Origin: Parelaphostrongylus tenuis
Taxonomy: Eukaryota > Nematoda > Chromadorea > Rhabditida > Metastrongylidae
Direction: 5' to 3'
Length of the DNA: 64,000 nt
Assembly (NCBI GenBank): GCA_019055375.1
Contig: JAHQIW010004769.1
Span: 248,001-312,000 of the forward strand
The position numbers and the translations under genes are program-made. Shown here piece by piece: positions 13,116 to 25,270 of this stretch. The notes under the pieces were generated by a model. That model was not told the origin of the DNA. It did not search any database and saw only the letters and a list, made by a program, of their open reading frames with translations. Within the stretch, counting starts at the first letter, position 1; each line of letters opens with the position of its first letter.

Positions 13116-13620
13116 TCATCCACATATCTGGCAACATAAAGATTCTCCACTGGTAAAACTGGCGATCCATCGGCTTAAAGAAATTTGAAGATTTTGCTCA
13201 ATTTCGGAAATACTTTGGGAATTCTTGCTTCTCAAAAAGTGCTTCATCGAACGGAATAAGTGATAGTCACTCGGCACAAGTCCCCGCTTTACGGCGGATG
13301 CTCTAAATTCTCCCTTCCAAAGCTTGTCAAATGCCTTCTTGTCGGTTATACTGAGTGAGGTTTTGCGTTTTCGTGCAGAAGAATCATTTAAAAACGGGGA
13401 TTTGGCAGATTCTGGAGGACACGGTTCAAAATCTCGCAATAGAGTGCTGTTGTCATCGACTTGAGCAACTCCTAGTGAGCGACCTCGGCGAAAGTCGGGA
13501 AAACAATTAGCATTCGCTTTTCCTTATGAAAATCCTTGACTGGCGTCGAAGAAGCTGTTAAGCCTATTGATCGTCACCCATTGTGTCGATGTGGACTGTC
13601 GAAGACGACCCATTTGTTCT
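13116..13620 (-). pseudogene. Decayed mariner transposase
   Basis: Minus-strand fragments in several frames match mariner transposase in order: a degenerate ELL...TTALYCEILNRV block, then LVPSDYHLFRSMKHFLRSK, the classic region around the third catalytic aspartate. The D34D motif ahead of it is frameshifted and the C-terminus is scrambled. I found no convincing TIR pair. Non-functional remnant. Confidence 0.7.
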
Positions 13621-14815
13621 TTGGGCAGTTCTGTTCATAAGGCTGTGTAGAGAAATGATATATCGTTCGATACGCAAGAAAATGAGCTTTTTATGAGCTC
13701 AAATTTGTACCAAATACGTGCGCTAAAACCATTTTCTTAGGCAGTACGACAGAGCTTTTTTTACGACCTGTTATTTTGTGTGTACCTAAGCATTTCTTTG
13801 ATTCAAGTCACTTTCGCCTATCCATCATTCTTGAGCGTGTTCTGTTTTGTTTGTAAGTTCAGCTACCGGTTGAGCATTTAATTGAGTTATAAAAAGCTCC
13901 TAAATGCTGATTGGATCAACCCCTCTGCGAAACACTGTGCTAACTTGACTGAAACATTTAAAGGTCTTCACGGCAGGTAACCATTAGTATTTTGCAGGAA
14001 AGAGAGATCTCTCCTCATGTGTATTATTATATTAGTATGCCAAAACAAGGGACAGGTCTTGTTAGTATTGGACAGGTCAAATCAGCAACCTTATCTGTTT
14101 CATTGAACATCGTCTTCAACCGCTGCGCTTTTTATCTCACAAAATAGCGGAATAAACATTTTAAGACGACTAAGTGATGAGACGCCAGCAGCTGATGACC
14201 TCTCTAATCTGATGCAATGGCTAACATGCACTTTGGACAAGATTCAAATACGAATTAGGCACATTTTATTCTCACAGTCTCAGCCGACTATTTTTCAGTA
14301 GGAAGTAGTCTTCGTCATAGAGTATGCAAGCACGTCATCGTAGGCAACGTATATGAGCGAATGTAGCTAATGAGTATTGTATTTATGTTAACTTAACTGA
14401 TGACGACAAGCCAAAGTGTTAAGATAACTAAAGGATCCTCTTCTAACAGATCAATAAAATTATGAATTTTGAAGCTAGGTTTTTCATCTTCGGCAATAGC
14501 AATGAATTATATATTGCTTGTTGATTAAGCCTGTAGCACAGAGTTGTTAGAGAACAAATTTAATCGATTAACGCTTCGACCTTTTTTGTTTTCCTCCACA
14601 ATGAGGGTGAAAGACTGTGGGCAACAGAGTCCATTTAATGGCTCTGAAGAAGACGAAATGCATCGAAACCATAGCTAAGAAAACCTTCCTCTAACAATTT
14701 CGTGTTAGAGACTTGATCAATAAACAATATAGAATCGATGTTAGCATTCTCGATGTAAGTTCAGAAATCGCGTTATAGTAGCTGTGAGTCTGAATCACCT
14801 ATCTAATATATGAAC

Positions 14816-14848
<33 letters not shown>

Positions 14849-15400
14849 CCCCATTGGATAATGGAGCATTTACCTTATCAGTTTCATGTTGTCACAAGTA
14901 TTCCGTCAGCACTCTTCATATTGACTCGTTTATGAGTCAACTTCAGTAAGTTATTCTGTCTATGCTGATGTCAGCCTTGTCACAAGGATTTTCTGACACT
15001 GATATCTACTATCAGCATCGCTAAGTGTGCGGCAATATGATAAAGCGTCCAATCTTTTTTCTTTTCGGGTATCTCATTAGTGATAATGAAAGTGTGACAA
15101 ACTTTTTCTTAGAGGAGCTGATTCTTTTTTGGCTCAAGTTTCAAATGCTTTGACAAAGAGCATGTATCCTCAGTTGAATCGCCCTTTATCTACACAGCCA
15201 TATGTAGAAAAAATTGCAACAGGAGAAATCTCGTCAAGCCCAATTTTTTTCGTTTTTTCTCAGTGAAAGAAGTTTTTTCCAGTTTTTCGCCGCAATGATG
15301 TTGGACGCACAGAGAAAACGGTGGTGATCAGATCTAGTACAGAAACCAGATATCACTAAAGTGTCAAAAAGCATTTTTTGTTAATGGAAATATGAACGAT
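13621..15400. other. Gene-poor stretch
   Basis: AT-rich sequence with no ORF, splice-framed exon or RNA gene that I can support, apart from the (TA)n tract. A short GGCTCTGAAGAAG-type motif at about 14640 recurs in several repeats of the window. Confidence 0.5.
14812..14850. repeat. (TA)n microsatellite
   Basis: Alternating AT run interrupted by a single C, in an otherwise featureless AT-rich stretch. Confidence 0.9.
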
Positions 15401-15411
15401 TCAAGCATGGA

Positions 15412-15652
15412 TCGTGACGCTGACAGACCCCATGTTTATTGACGAATTTTGTTCAGAAAAAATAAACTTACATGATAGATATCTGCTACGGACAAATGTC
15501 TTCCAGGATGGTTTCCCTGTCGACTTGTTCTTCCATTCAAAATTCCTCATCCCTGTTTTTCTCATTTCATTTTCGCTGTACGTTCCTGACCTGGCATTAA
15601 AATATCCGACAGCAAATTTATAGAAAGACATTTGGTTTAGGATCACGTACAT
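15412..15652 (-). CDS. Possible exon of an unidentified minus-strand gene
   Basis: Between a GCCAG acceptor near 15582 and a strong GTAAGT donor near 15463, the minus strand encodes about 39 residues (SGTYSENEMRKTGMRNF... SWKTFVRSRYLS) rich in charged and aromatic residues. I do not recognise the family. It could be a 5' exon of the Argonaute gene, which lies downstream on the same strand and lacks its start, but no phase-matched path was found. Confidence 0.3.
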
Positions 15653-16267
15653 CAGTTGAAGGATCTGTCATCTAATTAGATTATGTCGTCTTGCGCTTGC
15701 AGAGTATTCACATGTACTTGGATATGATCAGAGACTTTAAGGAAAGAATAAAGCTTGGTGTCTGAGAAGACTGTCTTTGTGTTGTAGAAGCAGAGCAGCA
15801 GCGCTGTTCTATACAACCCAAAATTTGATCGCTCCTCACCAGCTGTTTCATTGCCTGACGTTGTAGACAGAAGCACTCAATGTGAGCGGTACCGAGACTG
15901 AAGATTTACTGGTTCAGCCAGTTTTCGTGGAGTCTTGAGGTCAGCAACTTCAAAGCCTTTCTCACGTCTTCTGCACCCCAGATACTCGCCGCCCTTGGTG
16001 GATCAGAGGAAAATTTACCATTTTGGATTGGCTGATACCGATGCGACGGTAATAGCCGGTGAAAATAAGCTTGTGCTGGGCTATTTAGTTGTAAACGTCA
16101 GACTCTTTCCGAGCTTTGAGACATTATTGGGTGATGAACTCTCGATGTGCATTGCAGTGGCATACAAAAATACCTACATTCACAATGAGCCGGTGGGCCT
16201 TCTAAGGGCAACCTACATCACAGATAGAAAATCGAAATGGCGAAATCTTCTTACTTCTAACGCTCTC

Positions 16268-16460
16268 AGTTTTCTGCTACATCTGTCTTCCTTGAAAGCT
16301 ATTGGCTTTTTTTCTGCTACATTTGCCATTGACGAAAGCCACCAGTTTCTTTGTTACACCTGTTATCCACAAGGGCATCCACTTTTTTTACTTCTTTGGC
16401 CACTTATTACATCCACCAATTTTTTTTGTTGCATCTCTTTGACGTCGGCCAATGCGATTT
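16268..16460 (+). repeat. Degenerate tandem repeat, about 37-bp unit, five copies
   Basis: Five successive blocks each begin with a T-run, then a CTGCTACATCTG-like segment, then a TTGAC/CCAC.. purine-richer end. Unit boundaries fall roughly every 36-39 bp. The units are diverged, so this is an old minisatellite. The 175-codon ORF running through it is probably a by-product. Confidence 0.5.
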
Positions 16461-17605
16461 GAGCTCGTGTTCGGCTAACCGGGAACTTTATCGTTCTCTT
16501 TGAATTAGAAGATGGCTCTTTCTGAGCTTTCTCGCTTCTTTTTTTTTCACGACGGCCGGTCGATAGTTTTCTATAAATCGGATAGAGGTTGCCGCTGATT
16601 GAGGTGACACTATTATGTCGAATCTAGGGATGTGAGGTTCAGTCGGCCTAGTGTGAGATCAAGCGATTGCCATGCGTTCTTCATTTACGCGGTATCTCTG
16701 ACCATAACACTTCCCTCGGCCCTATGTGAATTTTCCAATAAAAGCCACTGAAGAAAGACGTACGAATCAGTGATCGCTCGAATGGTGAGACATAAGAAGT
16801 GGAAAAGAAAACGCGTTATAAAAATGAGATGTGTAGAGGTGAGGAATGTTGTGTACGAGATAGTTATGATTCGAGAAAACCCATTTGAAGTTCCGATCTG
16901 CGCGACATTTTATGTAGAAAGTATGAATCATCAAACTATGCATAAGAAGTGTACGTAGATTTATTGACGTCTGTAGAAGAGTTGGGTGGAGTGAAGAGCG
17001 ACAATGAAACCAAATACATGCTCGATTAGACGTAGCGAGATGGTATTTCACTGGAAATGGTGGTGAAAAGGTAAAAGGAAAAACGAAAAATTTAGTCAGG
17101 GCAAATAGATTCATTTTGAAAAGGTTTTTATCATTTTGACAAATCAGGACCAATCACTGTTAAAACGAGTCACACTGTGATTATAAAAATGGCAGCGCAA
17201 GTGGTTTCATCATGATTACATCTTGTCAGATTTGTTTTCATGCGATTGTGTAAATTCAAACTAAACGAGCTCTTTTGTGGAAAAAAAATCTATCAAGGAG
17301 AGTGCAAACTATATATAAGACACTAGACAGCGGGAGGTTGATAATTTCAGCTCGTGACGTTCGATACTTTCCCTAAGAAGAATTTGACCTTGATTAATCG
17401 TCAGGGATACGCCTTAAATTCGCCATCGTCAAACATTGTAGAAGCGATTGAATCTGGGTACTAGTAAATTTTTTATTTTCACACACTAGTGCGTACTAAT
17501 AATTTATTACAATTGTGTTTATGTTTACATTCTATAAAGAGATTTCTGTACAAAATTCTCATTTGTTTTCAATTTACTTACTTTGCCTGACTTGTTATCA
17601 TATCC

Positions 17606-17842
17606 TTACTGCGTGTATCTCAGCACTTTTAGCGCTCGATTCCTTTTCTCGCATGTATGCGCCACAAGTCTTCGACCATCTCGCTTGATGATCAACTGCT
17701 TCCTAGGGATTTCGGCTTCTTCACAGATGACGCAGATTGTTGGTGAGGTGAACTCAGAAGAACCGATCTGAGGCGTTCTGTAGGGCTTTCTTAAATGGAT
17801 TGCGAGAGAATGTTGAAAAGGGAGTCGAGCAACAGCGGCCAT
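17606..17842 (-). CDS. Small 78-residue protein, unidentified
   Basis: ATG at 17842, stop at 17606. The N-terminus (MAAVARLPFQHSLAIHLRKPYRTP) is basic and amphipathic with no acidic residue, like a mitochondrial presequence. The middle has a CVIC motif (C-x2-C) followed by RKQLIIKRDGRRLVAHTC, so three cysteines could form an incomplete metal site. About 89 bp upstream is a textbook TATAAAAGG. A GTAAGG within the final codons could also be a splice donor, so the protein may continue in another exon. I do not recognise the family; a small mitochondrial or ribosomal protein is only a guess. Confidence 0.5.
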   Translation of the reverse strand: MAAVARLPFQHSLAIHLRKPYRTPQIGSSEFTSPTICVICEEAEIPRKQLIIKRDGRRLVAHTCEKRNRALKVLRYTQ

Positions 17843-17922
17843 GATCTTATTCTGAGCTACAATTTCACAACGAAATTTTGAAGTTGTCCTAAGTATGCGC
17901 GACGTTGTGAGAGGACGGATTA

Positions 17923-17931
17923 CCTTTTATA
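17923..17931 (-). promoter_or_regulatory. TATA box of the small ORF
   Basis: On the minus strand the sequence reads TATAAAAGG, 80-89 bp upstream of the ATG at 17842. A possible trans-splice acceptor (ATTGTAG) lies shortly before the ATG. Confidence 0.5.
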
Positions 17932-18239
17932 GCCACTGGTCGCTTCCACGCCGAACCACTAGTTCTTAACCCTTTAAGGAAGGTCGTTTTGATCACCGAG
18001 CGACATCATATCTTACGCAGCTACTGTAATGACGACGCCGCGTCTCTTGGTTAGTAGGCAGACAGCCGGATACGCATGCACAGACATGCAAATGCTGCCT
18101 GCCTGCGACAACCGTGTAAGCGACGGCACGACGCCACCTGCCTATCAAGCTGGTTCTCGAAGGGTTAAACGTGATGAGATAATTGTTGGATCATATTTTT
18201 TGACTAACAAACGTCATCTCCCTTTTGAGAAAACATAGT

Positions 18240-21200
18240 CGACGAAAAATATATCCATTGTGTTTGAAATACAAAATTTTCCGATTGATTAGTGCTATTG
18301 TTGTTGTGTTCGTGTGAGCCATCCAACTTGTGAGGATGTACTCAGCTACGCCGTTAATTCTATCTTTTTGAATCTACCGAGCGACTTGTTCCAGGAAAAC
18401 AGAATGGAAATAAATAAAAATTGTTCATCTGAAGAATTGCTCCAAAATCAATCGATATACTACTATTGTATAGAAATAAAATAACAAAATGATTATCATG
18501 ACACTGCGAATTGGCGTAGATCCAAACAGGGTGACTCCTGTTTGCTTTGAGGAGATTTTGAGAGCCATACATTCATTGACGACTCATTCCGCATTACACT
18601 TATTTCTTTTCGTTAGAGCAGATTTTGGAACTTATCAATACGGCCAGCCTTATTAGCTGCAAAATCTTGGATAATAGAAATAAAAAAGAGTCATCGTTTT
18701 GTCCTAACATGTTCCATAGGATGCTAGATTTTTTTTTCATGAGCATCACGTGAACGACATTGTGTGAATTCGGAGAATTTTATGCTATTTTCCTTTCCGC
18801 AATCATTCTTCACAAAGGTTATCGGACTTTTCTTCAGGTTCCATAACTGCTTATTATTTTTTTTTCAGTTCTTCTGAGAATGGTGTTGAATAAAGACAAG
18901 TGGATATTTGGCAGAGCCTTTAGCGTGAAGAGTAATAAAGGGTTTCAAAGTATTCGCCATAGACAATCGCTTGCTTTGTGAATTTAATGGGACTTCTCCC
19001 AGACAGGTTTCGTATCAAATTTTTGAATGCAAAAAGTCAAAAATTTTATTCCACCACGCTTGATTTTTATTTCGTTTTTGTGAATTCGGTATTTTTAGCA
19101 TATCCTTAATCGCTTTTTTCGGAAACAACGAAAAGTTGCTAGATCCTTGGTGATTGCTGGAGCACATTTCTCTAACTTTAAACCGGTTCTCTTTGTATGT
19201 TTCATATCAGTTCCGGCTCTTCACTTCCTTCAGTTTCATTTCCTTTCTTTATCTGCTTAATAATGCTTATTATTCATGCAATTTCTCCAAAGAATTTTCT
19301 ACACTCTTCAAACTTGTTATTGAATCACAAGGGAGACTGTTTACTCACCTCATTAATTTCTATGTAGAACAAATACTGCTCAGTCACTGAAATGAAATGA
19401 ATACAGCGCCTGCCGGAAATCTTCACTATCTTTTCAGTAGTTCACAGAAGATTTTCTAGAACTAGCATTTTTGAAGCTAATATAGCGCAGTGATTATGGC
19501 ACTTAACAATCAATATTGGAATGAACGTTTTCCCACTCCATGCTTCAGGCTCATCAGGCCTTCTGTCTTCCTCAACTCGGTGAAGTGTTGCTTGCCTTAT
19601 CTAAGAAAAAGAAGGGCAAGTGTCCTAATACATCTTTGGGTTACCCTAATTCATTGTATAGATTAGATAATCATTTAATTGCCCCTAAAAATCGTGATCA
19701 TACCGATATCGTGCATGACGCATCCATCAAAGAGCCAAAGGCTTTATCTTTCACATTTTATCGACCGTTCTTTAGAAGCCCACCTATTTCCGATGTAATG
19801 GCAGTTTTCCCGTTTCTCTTTCAACTGATTTACCAGCACATCGCTAATGGCGAAACACCACACTCTTATATTGTCTTTAGTCTGGATATCACAACCACCT
19901 GCCGCTTTCACTAGCTCCCATTGATTTATTCGGTTCTTATTTTCATTCGAAAAAGCAACGATACACGTATCACAACTGTTATCTGCATTGATATAATTTG
20001 ATGACGCTCAGTGTTGCGACTCTTTATTTCCTATATCAAAATTTCTTCCCTCTCAAGTCAATTCACTAATTATCTGAATCATAGAGAGACCTAATTCCCA
20101 ACTCCACACTATCCACTTGCGCATTGTCTTCTCTTCACCTGAAGACAGTTGGTATAGTGTAACGGCCTTTATGATTATTCAAGTTTTCTGTTTGTGTTCT
20201 ATAGTTCTATTTTGAATTCTGATGGTCGCCATTAGCAGAGCTGAATCGACTGCGGCAACACATATTACACTGAAAATTGCTATGAAACAAAACTAAGATT
20301 AGAACTATTGATCGAGACAGAGTGATACTTGTTGAGGCAAAGGCGATCTGATGGATTTTGCATCAGAGTTTCCAAAATTTTGCACCTTAATGATTCTATC
20401 GGTACTCACTTTGGCCATTCTCTATGAATTATGACTTCACTTGTCATTTCCGTTTAGTCGTTTTTTTTGGTTTCTGATACCTTCATAAATTTATTTTCGG
20501 TTTCTTGAAAGACATGTAATTTATCATAAATTTCTTTCAAGGCATGACATTTGATTTTCTCTTTTTCTTAAGCATTTTCAGTGTTGGCAAAGTCGATTTC
20601 TCATTTAATCCAGGTTCAACCCTACCAGTTTCTCTATAAACTCGCTCTTGCTTTCATCATAAGCAATTTCTAATTCTTGTGGATTACGACCAAATTTTTA
20701 TTGATAACTAAGACAGTATTCATTTACCGACCCGTGGGAAGACTACAAGTTAGTTGGTCCGTAACGTGGTTGAACCCGCGATCATGAGAGTGTTATGCAG
20801 TATCTCTAACTACTGCGCTTCTGACCCCACACATCTGCCTCTCGTTTTATTAAATATGGAATAATAATTTGTTCGGTTCACTCAACCTTTTTCGTTTATT
20901 AGTTCACCTGAGAAGTTGAAACGTACATAGAATTATACAACAAACTTCGTTCTATTACTTTATAGGTGTAATCATTCTATTGTTTACTTATTCTTTACTA
21001 TGATCATTTTTGAACTGGCGACTTTCGAAACTGGACAATGTTTACTTTTTTCACCCTGCCCAGCTCCCACCACTTCAAATCTCCAACTTTGATGTGACCA
21101 TGAGCAGTGATTACGCCAGCCTCATAGTACATCGAAGGTCTCTTTCTCTTCATGAGGTCACGGTCACAGATTTGTTTCTAAAGAAGAAGTCGTTGAATTG

Positions 21201-23400
21201 ATATATGCAAACTTTACCAAGGCGTAATCTGGCTGCTACCGAGGGACTCTCCATATAAGATTACTCTAGAATCCTTACGATGTATGGAACTGTGTTTTCA
21301 AGTGACAGTTTGCAACATCGTCGAAAGAAATGTGATTAAATGAGTTAGAAATGCATTGTGCGTGTCGGAATGGTCTCGTTCGTACTACACGCATTTTCCG
21401 AAGTTCACCCATCTTTAGGAAATTGTAGGGGGGTCATCCATTTTTTCGGCACAAGATTCATTTACTTACAGTTCGTCTTTTCGTATGTCCTAATGGTAGT
21501 TTCCGAAGTCGTTTACTTGCGTTAGCCTTGGCTAGGCTCATGCTACAGTGGCTGTAGAGGTGAGCCATGCTCACTAATGCTTCTGCTGTTGACGTCTTCG
21601 AAAAGACTATTGTTAGGAGTTGGACATTTGTGGACAATTACTCTCTTTAATCGCTCTTTACACCATTTGTTCCATTTTCGACGCCACATAACTAAGGGTA
21701 ATGCCGTAAGGCTTGTTAATTTTGAAAGTATATGTCACAGGCTTATATCTAAACCGTTGAAAATTTGTATTGATTTTCAAATTATCTTAAACGCATACAG
21801 TGTTGACATGGCCATGATGATAACACTGCCGACGTGTGTGTTTTCTATAAGGTCTCTAGTCAGCGTATCATCGCTTATGTAGTTGCTCAAAAGAATTTCA
21901 CAGTTCTTGCTGTTGGATATGGTGAGCAGTTGAGGACAAAGGTGGCGCGTGTGAAATTGTAATTATGAGTTGAAAGATAGCACGATGTTACTAATCCATA
22001 GAAACATGTAGTGTCTCTGTCTTTTTCGTGTACTCGCACTCAAAGGAAGACTTTCTGTACTTCCTAGATAGAGCATTGTTTCAAGTACGGAGTTGGAGCG
22101 AGATGTCGTATACCTGACGAGAAAGCTATTCCCTGTTGAATAGCGTCGTAAAATCACGGAGCCATCTTCGGGTTTGATGATGCGTCATGGTATTTTCAAT
22201 TTTGTCCTTCTACTCGGTGTAAATACTACGTGTTGCAGAAGCTAGAGAAGATGGCTTTCTTGCTTGATTGTAAGTTGTCTCCTTCGTCTACGATACTTTG
22301 GTTTAGTTGTTCTCTGATGATCTTGTGGAATTTGCTGAGTATAGTGGAGCCGTTTTCTAAGATCGCTAGCGTAACTGCATTTTCGTATTGCCAAAATTTT
22401 GTTGTAATATGCTGGTGTATACGCACCGTTATTTCTTGGTAGTTCCACATGGTATCCCATTTTTCGTACTGTAGGGCTTTTTTCGAACTGTTTTCACATC
22501 ATGGTGCTTTTCTGCTGTCGCTTTTTCGTACTCGAACTGCTCAAACTGTGGCCCCCTGCGGATTATAATGTAAAAAATTGCTCCATGATTGTTGCCATTC
22601 AGTCGTCTGAATAGATTGTATAACTCTGGCTACGAGGAGCGTACTAATCTGCGCTACTACCTGAAGGTTATGGTTAATCCCACGATGAGATTTCTTAGTT
22701 TAAAGAGAATTATTTCCAGCCTTCAAGGTACCGCTATTGATGTTATGTGGCTCCTTAGATTTAATCGTGCGGCAGGTGAAGCGACCGACCTGAAGGCAAG
22801 GTGTTGTCATCACATTTTTGTGGTTTCGTAGTCAATTCCATACTTTTATCGCCACTAAACAGGGTCTAATTAAAGAGAGATACCACATATCCGGCAGTAA
22901 TATATAGATCGAGAATGACTCGGTGTGTGATAAGGAACGTGGGTGTTTTCGCCTTATCCTCAGATGGTTTCGGCCCTTGGGAAAAAGCACCTTTTGCCTT
23001 TTTTCGAATTTTAATGATCATTCCGTGGCACAAGTCTTAAAAATTCCAGTAGTATGCTTTATTTTCAAAATGGCCTTTTATACTGCGCTGTGACAATAAA
23101 GGTAATATCATATTAAACGTTCAAACACTTTTTTGCTGGGCAGAGCTTAGTAGGACTAAATCCGCCGCTTAAATCTCGACAATTTCATTAGTGTACTTGA
23201 TTCTCAGAAAGAACTTCTCAGTACGGTGTCGCATCCGAAAGAAAATTGGGTTTGTACTCGATGCGCAATGTTTGCTCCGGTGTGTGGATGGAATTGTGCA
23301 AATTTGACACCAAGCTACCGCGCTTTTGAACATAACGGCTATTTGACAGCGTTAATTTAGATGATTTTCAAGCTAATTGTACAGGGACTTTGTTTTATTG
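18240..23400. other. Gene-poor AT-rich region
   Basis: No exon chain could be supported. A tRNA-like SINE head lies at 20748-20850. At 21960-22850 the minus strand has partly overlapping open frames (e.g. WDTMWNYQEITVRIHQHIT) broken by stops. They look like a decayed coding sequence or retroelement but I cannot name it. The 124-codon ORF at 19540-19914 has no recognisable motif. Confidence 0.4.
20748..20850 (-). repeat. tRNA-derived SINE head
   Basis: The minus strand contains an A-box-like AGCGCAGTAGTTAGAG and a B-box-like GGGTTCAACC about 40 nt apart, but no complete tRNA cloverleaf. It is consistent with the tRNA-related head of one of the SINE families in this window. Confidence 0.45.
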
Positions 23401-23453
23401 TTCTGTAGGTTTAGGTTTTTTATTTTTACTATACACTGCTAAATAAACCCGTT

Positions 23454-23510
23454 AATAAGCCTAAGCCCAAGCTTAAGCCTAAATCTAAGCCTAAATAGCT
23501 AAGCCTATGC
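23454..23510 (+). repeat. Interstitial telomere-like repeat, degenerate (GCCTAA)n
   Basis: AAGCCTAAGCCCAAGCTTAA and following sequence contains at least five exact or near GCCTAA units (TTAGGC on the other strand), the canonical nematode telomere repeat, interrupted by short insertions. It is far too short and diverged to be a chromosome end. Confidence 0.8.
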
Positions 23511-24704
23511 ACGAAAAGCATATGGAAACGAGAGAAAATCCTAAATATAGAGTCATATGTCTTATCTAAAGCTTTTCTAAAAGAGAAAAAAACGCTAAAT
23601 TTGAGAGAGTAAGTAGCACGCCAGATCCAAATCGCTCTACTCGATGAATGCGCGCCGAGTGCGAAACCCAACCTCCTTTTGACTGCTACTGTGCGCTGAA
23701 AAATCCTTTTTGAATCAGCTAATTCATTGAAGTGGACCATTATTTGAAATTTAAACTTCGACTGAATACTGAAACTTCAAAAAATGTAGAAAACGCATCT
23801 CAAAAAACAAGAACAAGGGATGAGCGAGGAGGTGTGGATAACGGAAATGACCCTAAAAACACATCCAGCATTCGAGTAAATTCTGTGGGTAAGTGCGACC
23901 TGACGACCGCTTGTTAAAAGGCTGTAATATTATGAGTTACAACGTATTTGTATTCTTGATTGGCTTAAACTCGTGTTAGCGGCTTTGCGATTTTTTTATT
24001 ACAATTACTGTGATATCGTGTCGTAATTCAAAAGTCTGCTCTATTCGTAGTATAATAATTTCACAGGTCTCTTTAATCGCCTAAAGGTCTCCGAAGGTCT
24101 GCATATCCTGTTTTATAGAGTCGACAATGCGCAGTTGGAGACATTAAGCCAACACTTTTGTGATGAAATCGGTCCAAAGCTGTATCGACAGTTATTTGCT
24201 CTTGTGCCTGAGTGCCTTGCTTGAAGGCTTCTGCGCGCATCAATAGGGTCTATCCACTGACCGTATACTTCTTGACGTGTAGAGTACTCTAGACTCGTCC
24301 TCTCGCGCTCATTCTGTAACTTTGCTGTTGATCCTTGCAGCTACAGGTTGGGTCCTTTTTGTTGTCCTGAATGCCATGGGCATCGTTATTGAGAATTTGT
24401 TTTTTCCCAAGCTCTGATAAACCAATTCGTACTTCATTTGGGAAGTCCTGTCAGACGTAAATCGAGTAGAGTCCATGTTTATGACAGATTTGACAGGGAC
24501 CTCTTTTGAAAGTGGAGATCACATGATGTTTTGATCCTCAGCTTGTGGCATAAATCAAGCGTTTCTAAAATTTTTACTCTCCCTTCTAAGGTTCTATTCT
24601 TCTAACAGTGATTTGATAAATGTCCTGCCTTTGCGCAGTAGAAACATGGTTGATACTCAATATCTGTCGTTGCTGACAGATGCGTTGTAGCGTAAGAACA
24701 GTGA

Positions 24705-24862
24705 TGAGAAAACGGTCGCTAGTAATGCGACGGTTAGAGCACGCACCACCGGATAGAGTGAAATGCGGGTTCGAGTCCCAGCTGGCGTCAGGGCTTTGTA
24801 CATTACTCAACATCATGGGGTAAACCCATAACGTCATACCACCGCTAGAAACTGTCAAATAA
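24705..24862 (+). repeat. SINE-C copy (tRNA-derived)
   Basis: Plus-strand A-box-like segment (GCGACGGTTAGAGCACG) and a good B box (GGTTCGAGTCCC), followed by CAGCTGGCGTCA and a family-specific tail ATACCACCGC...GTCAAATAAAA. The same tail ends the copy at 34.77-34.91 kb. Confidence 0.7.
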
Positions 24863-24989
24863 AAAGAACTCTGTTTGAAACACAGTTGACTTGTGACCGT
24901 AGTTGCTGAGTTGAATAAACTTGGTGTGAAATAATAGCTTCTGTCTTTTTGAAGTTGAATTTTCTTCGCTTCCTATAGCTGTTGGAGCA

Positions 24990-25036
24990 TGAGCGGGAGA
25001 GGAGCGGGAGAGGAGCGGGAGGGGGGGGGGGGGGGG
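24990..25036 (+). repeat. GAGCGGGAGAG minisatellite and 16-G homopolymer
   Basis: About three 11-bp GAGCGGGAGAG units run directly into sixteen consecutive G, immediately before the head of a SINE-A copy. The G-rich plus strand could form a G-quadruplex, and the G-run may be mis-sized in the assembly. Confidence 0.85.
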
Positions 25037-25270
25037 AGCATGGTCGAGTGGCTGTGATGCTCGTTGCAGCGCGCGTGGGGCTGAACCCCATCTCCCAACA
25101 CTCACCGGAAGTGAACAACGAGCATCATATGAGACGCCACAACCAGACTATCATCGGGATGCCAAGGAGAAGCATTCAACCGGTATTCAACGACAATTAA
25201 TAAGAAGACCAAAAACGAGCCGACTGCTAGAAGTATTGGAATCCGTAAAAGGTAAAAAAGAGTAAAAGCA
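25037..25270 (+). repeat. SINE-A copy
   Basis: Starts with the type II tRNA-like head (CATGGTCGAGTGGCTGTGATG) and continues with GCGCGCGTGGGGCTGAACCCC, then an internal region shared with the other copies (ACAACGAG...CGCCACAACCAGACTATC). Intergenic. Confidence 0.8.

Noticed and set aside
15905..16110. Minus-strand frame ending ALKLLTSRLHENWLNQ stop
   Set aside because: Looks protein-like but has an upstream stop, no start or acceptor I could define, and may be part of a repeat; left unannotated.
19540..19914. 124-codon plus-strand ORF
   Set aside because: No recognisable motif, no splice context, composition like the surrounding AT-rich sequence.
21960..22860. Possible retroelement on the minus strand
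   Set aside because: Several overlapping open frames with charged helical composition, but no reverse transcriptase, protease or integrase motif could be identified.
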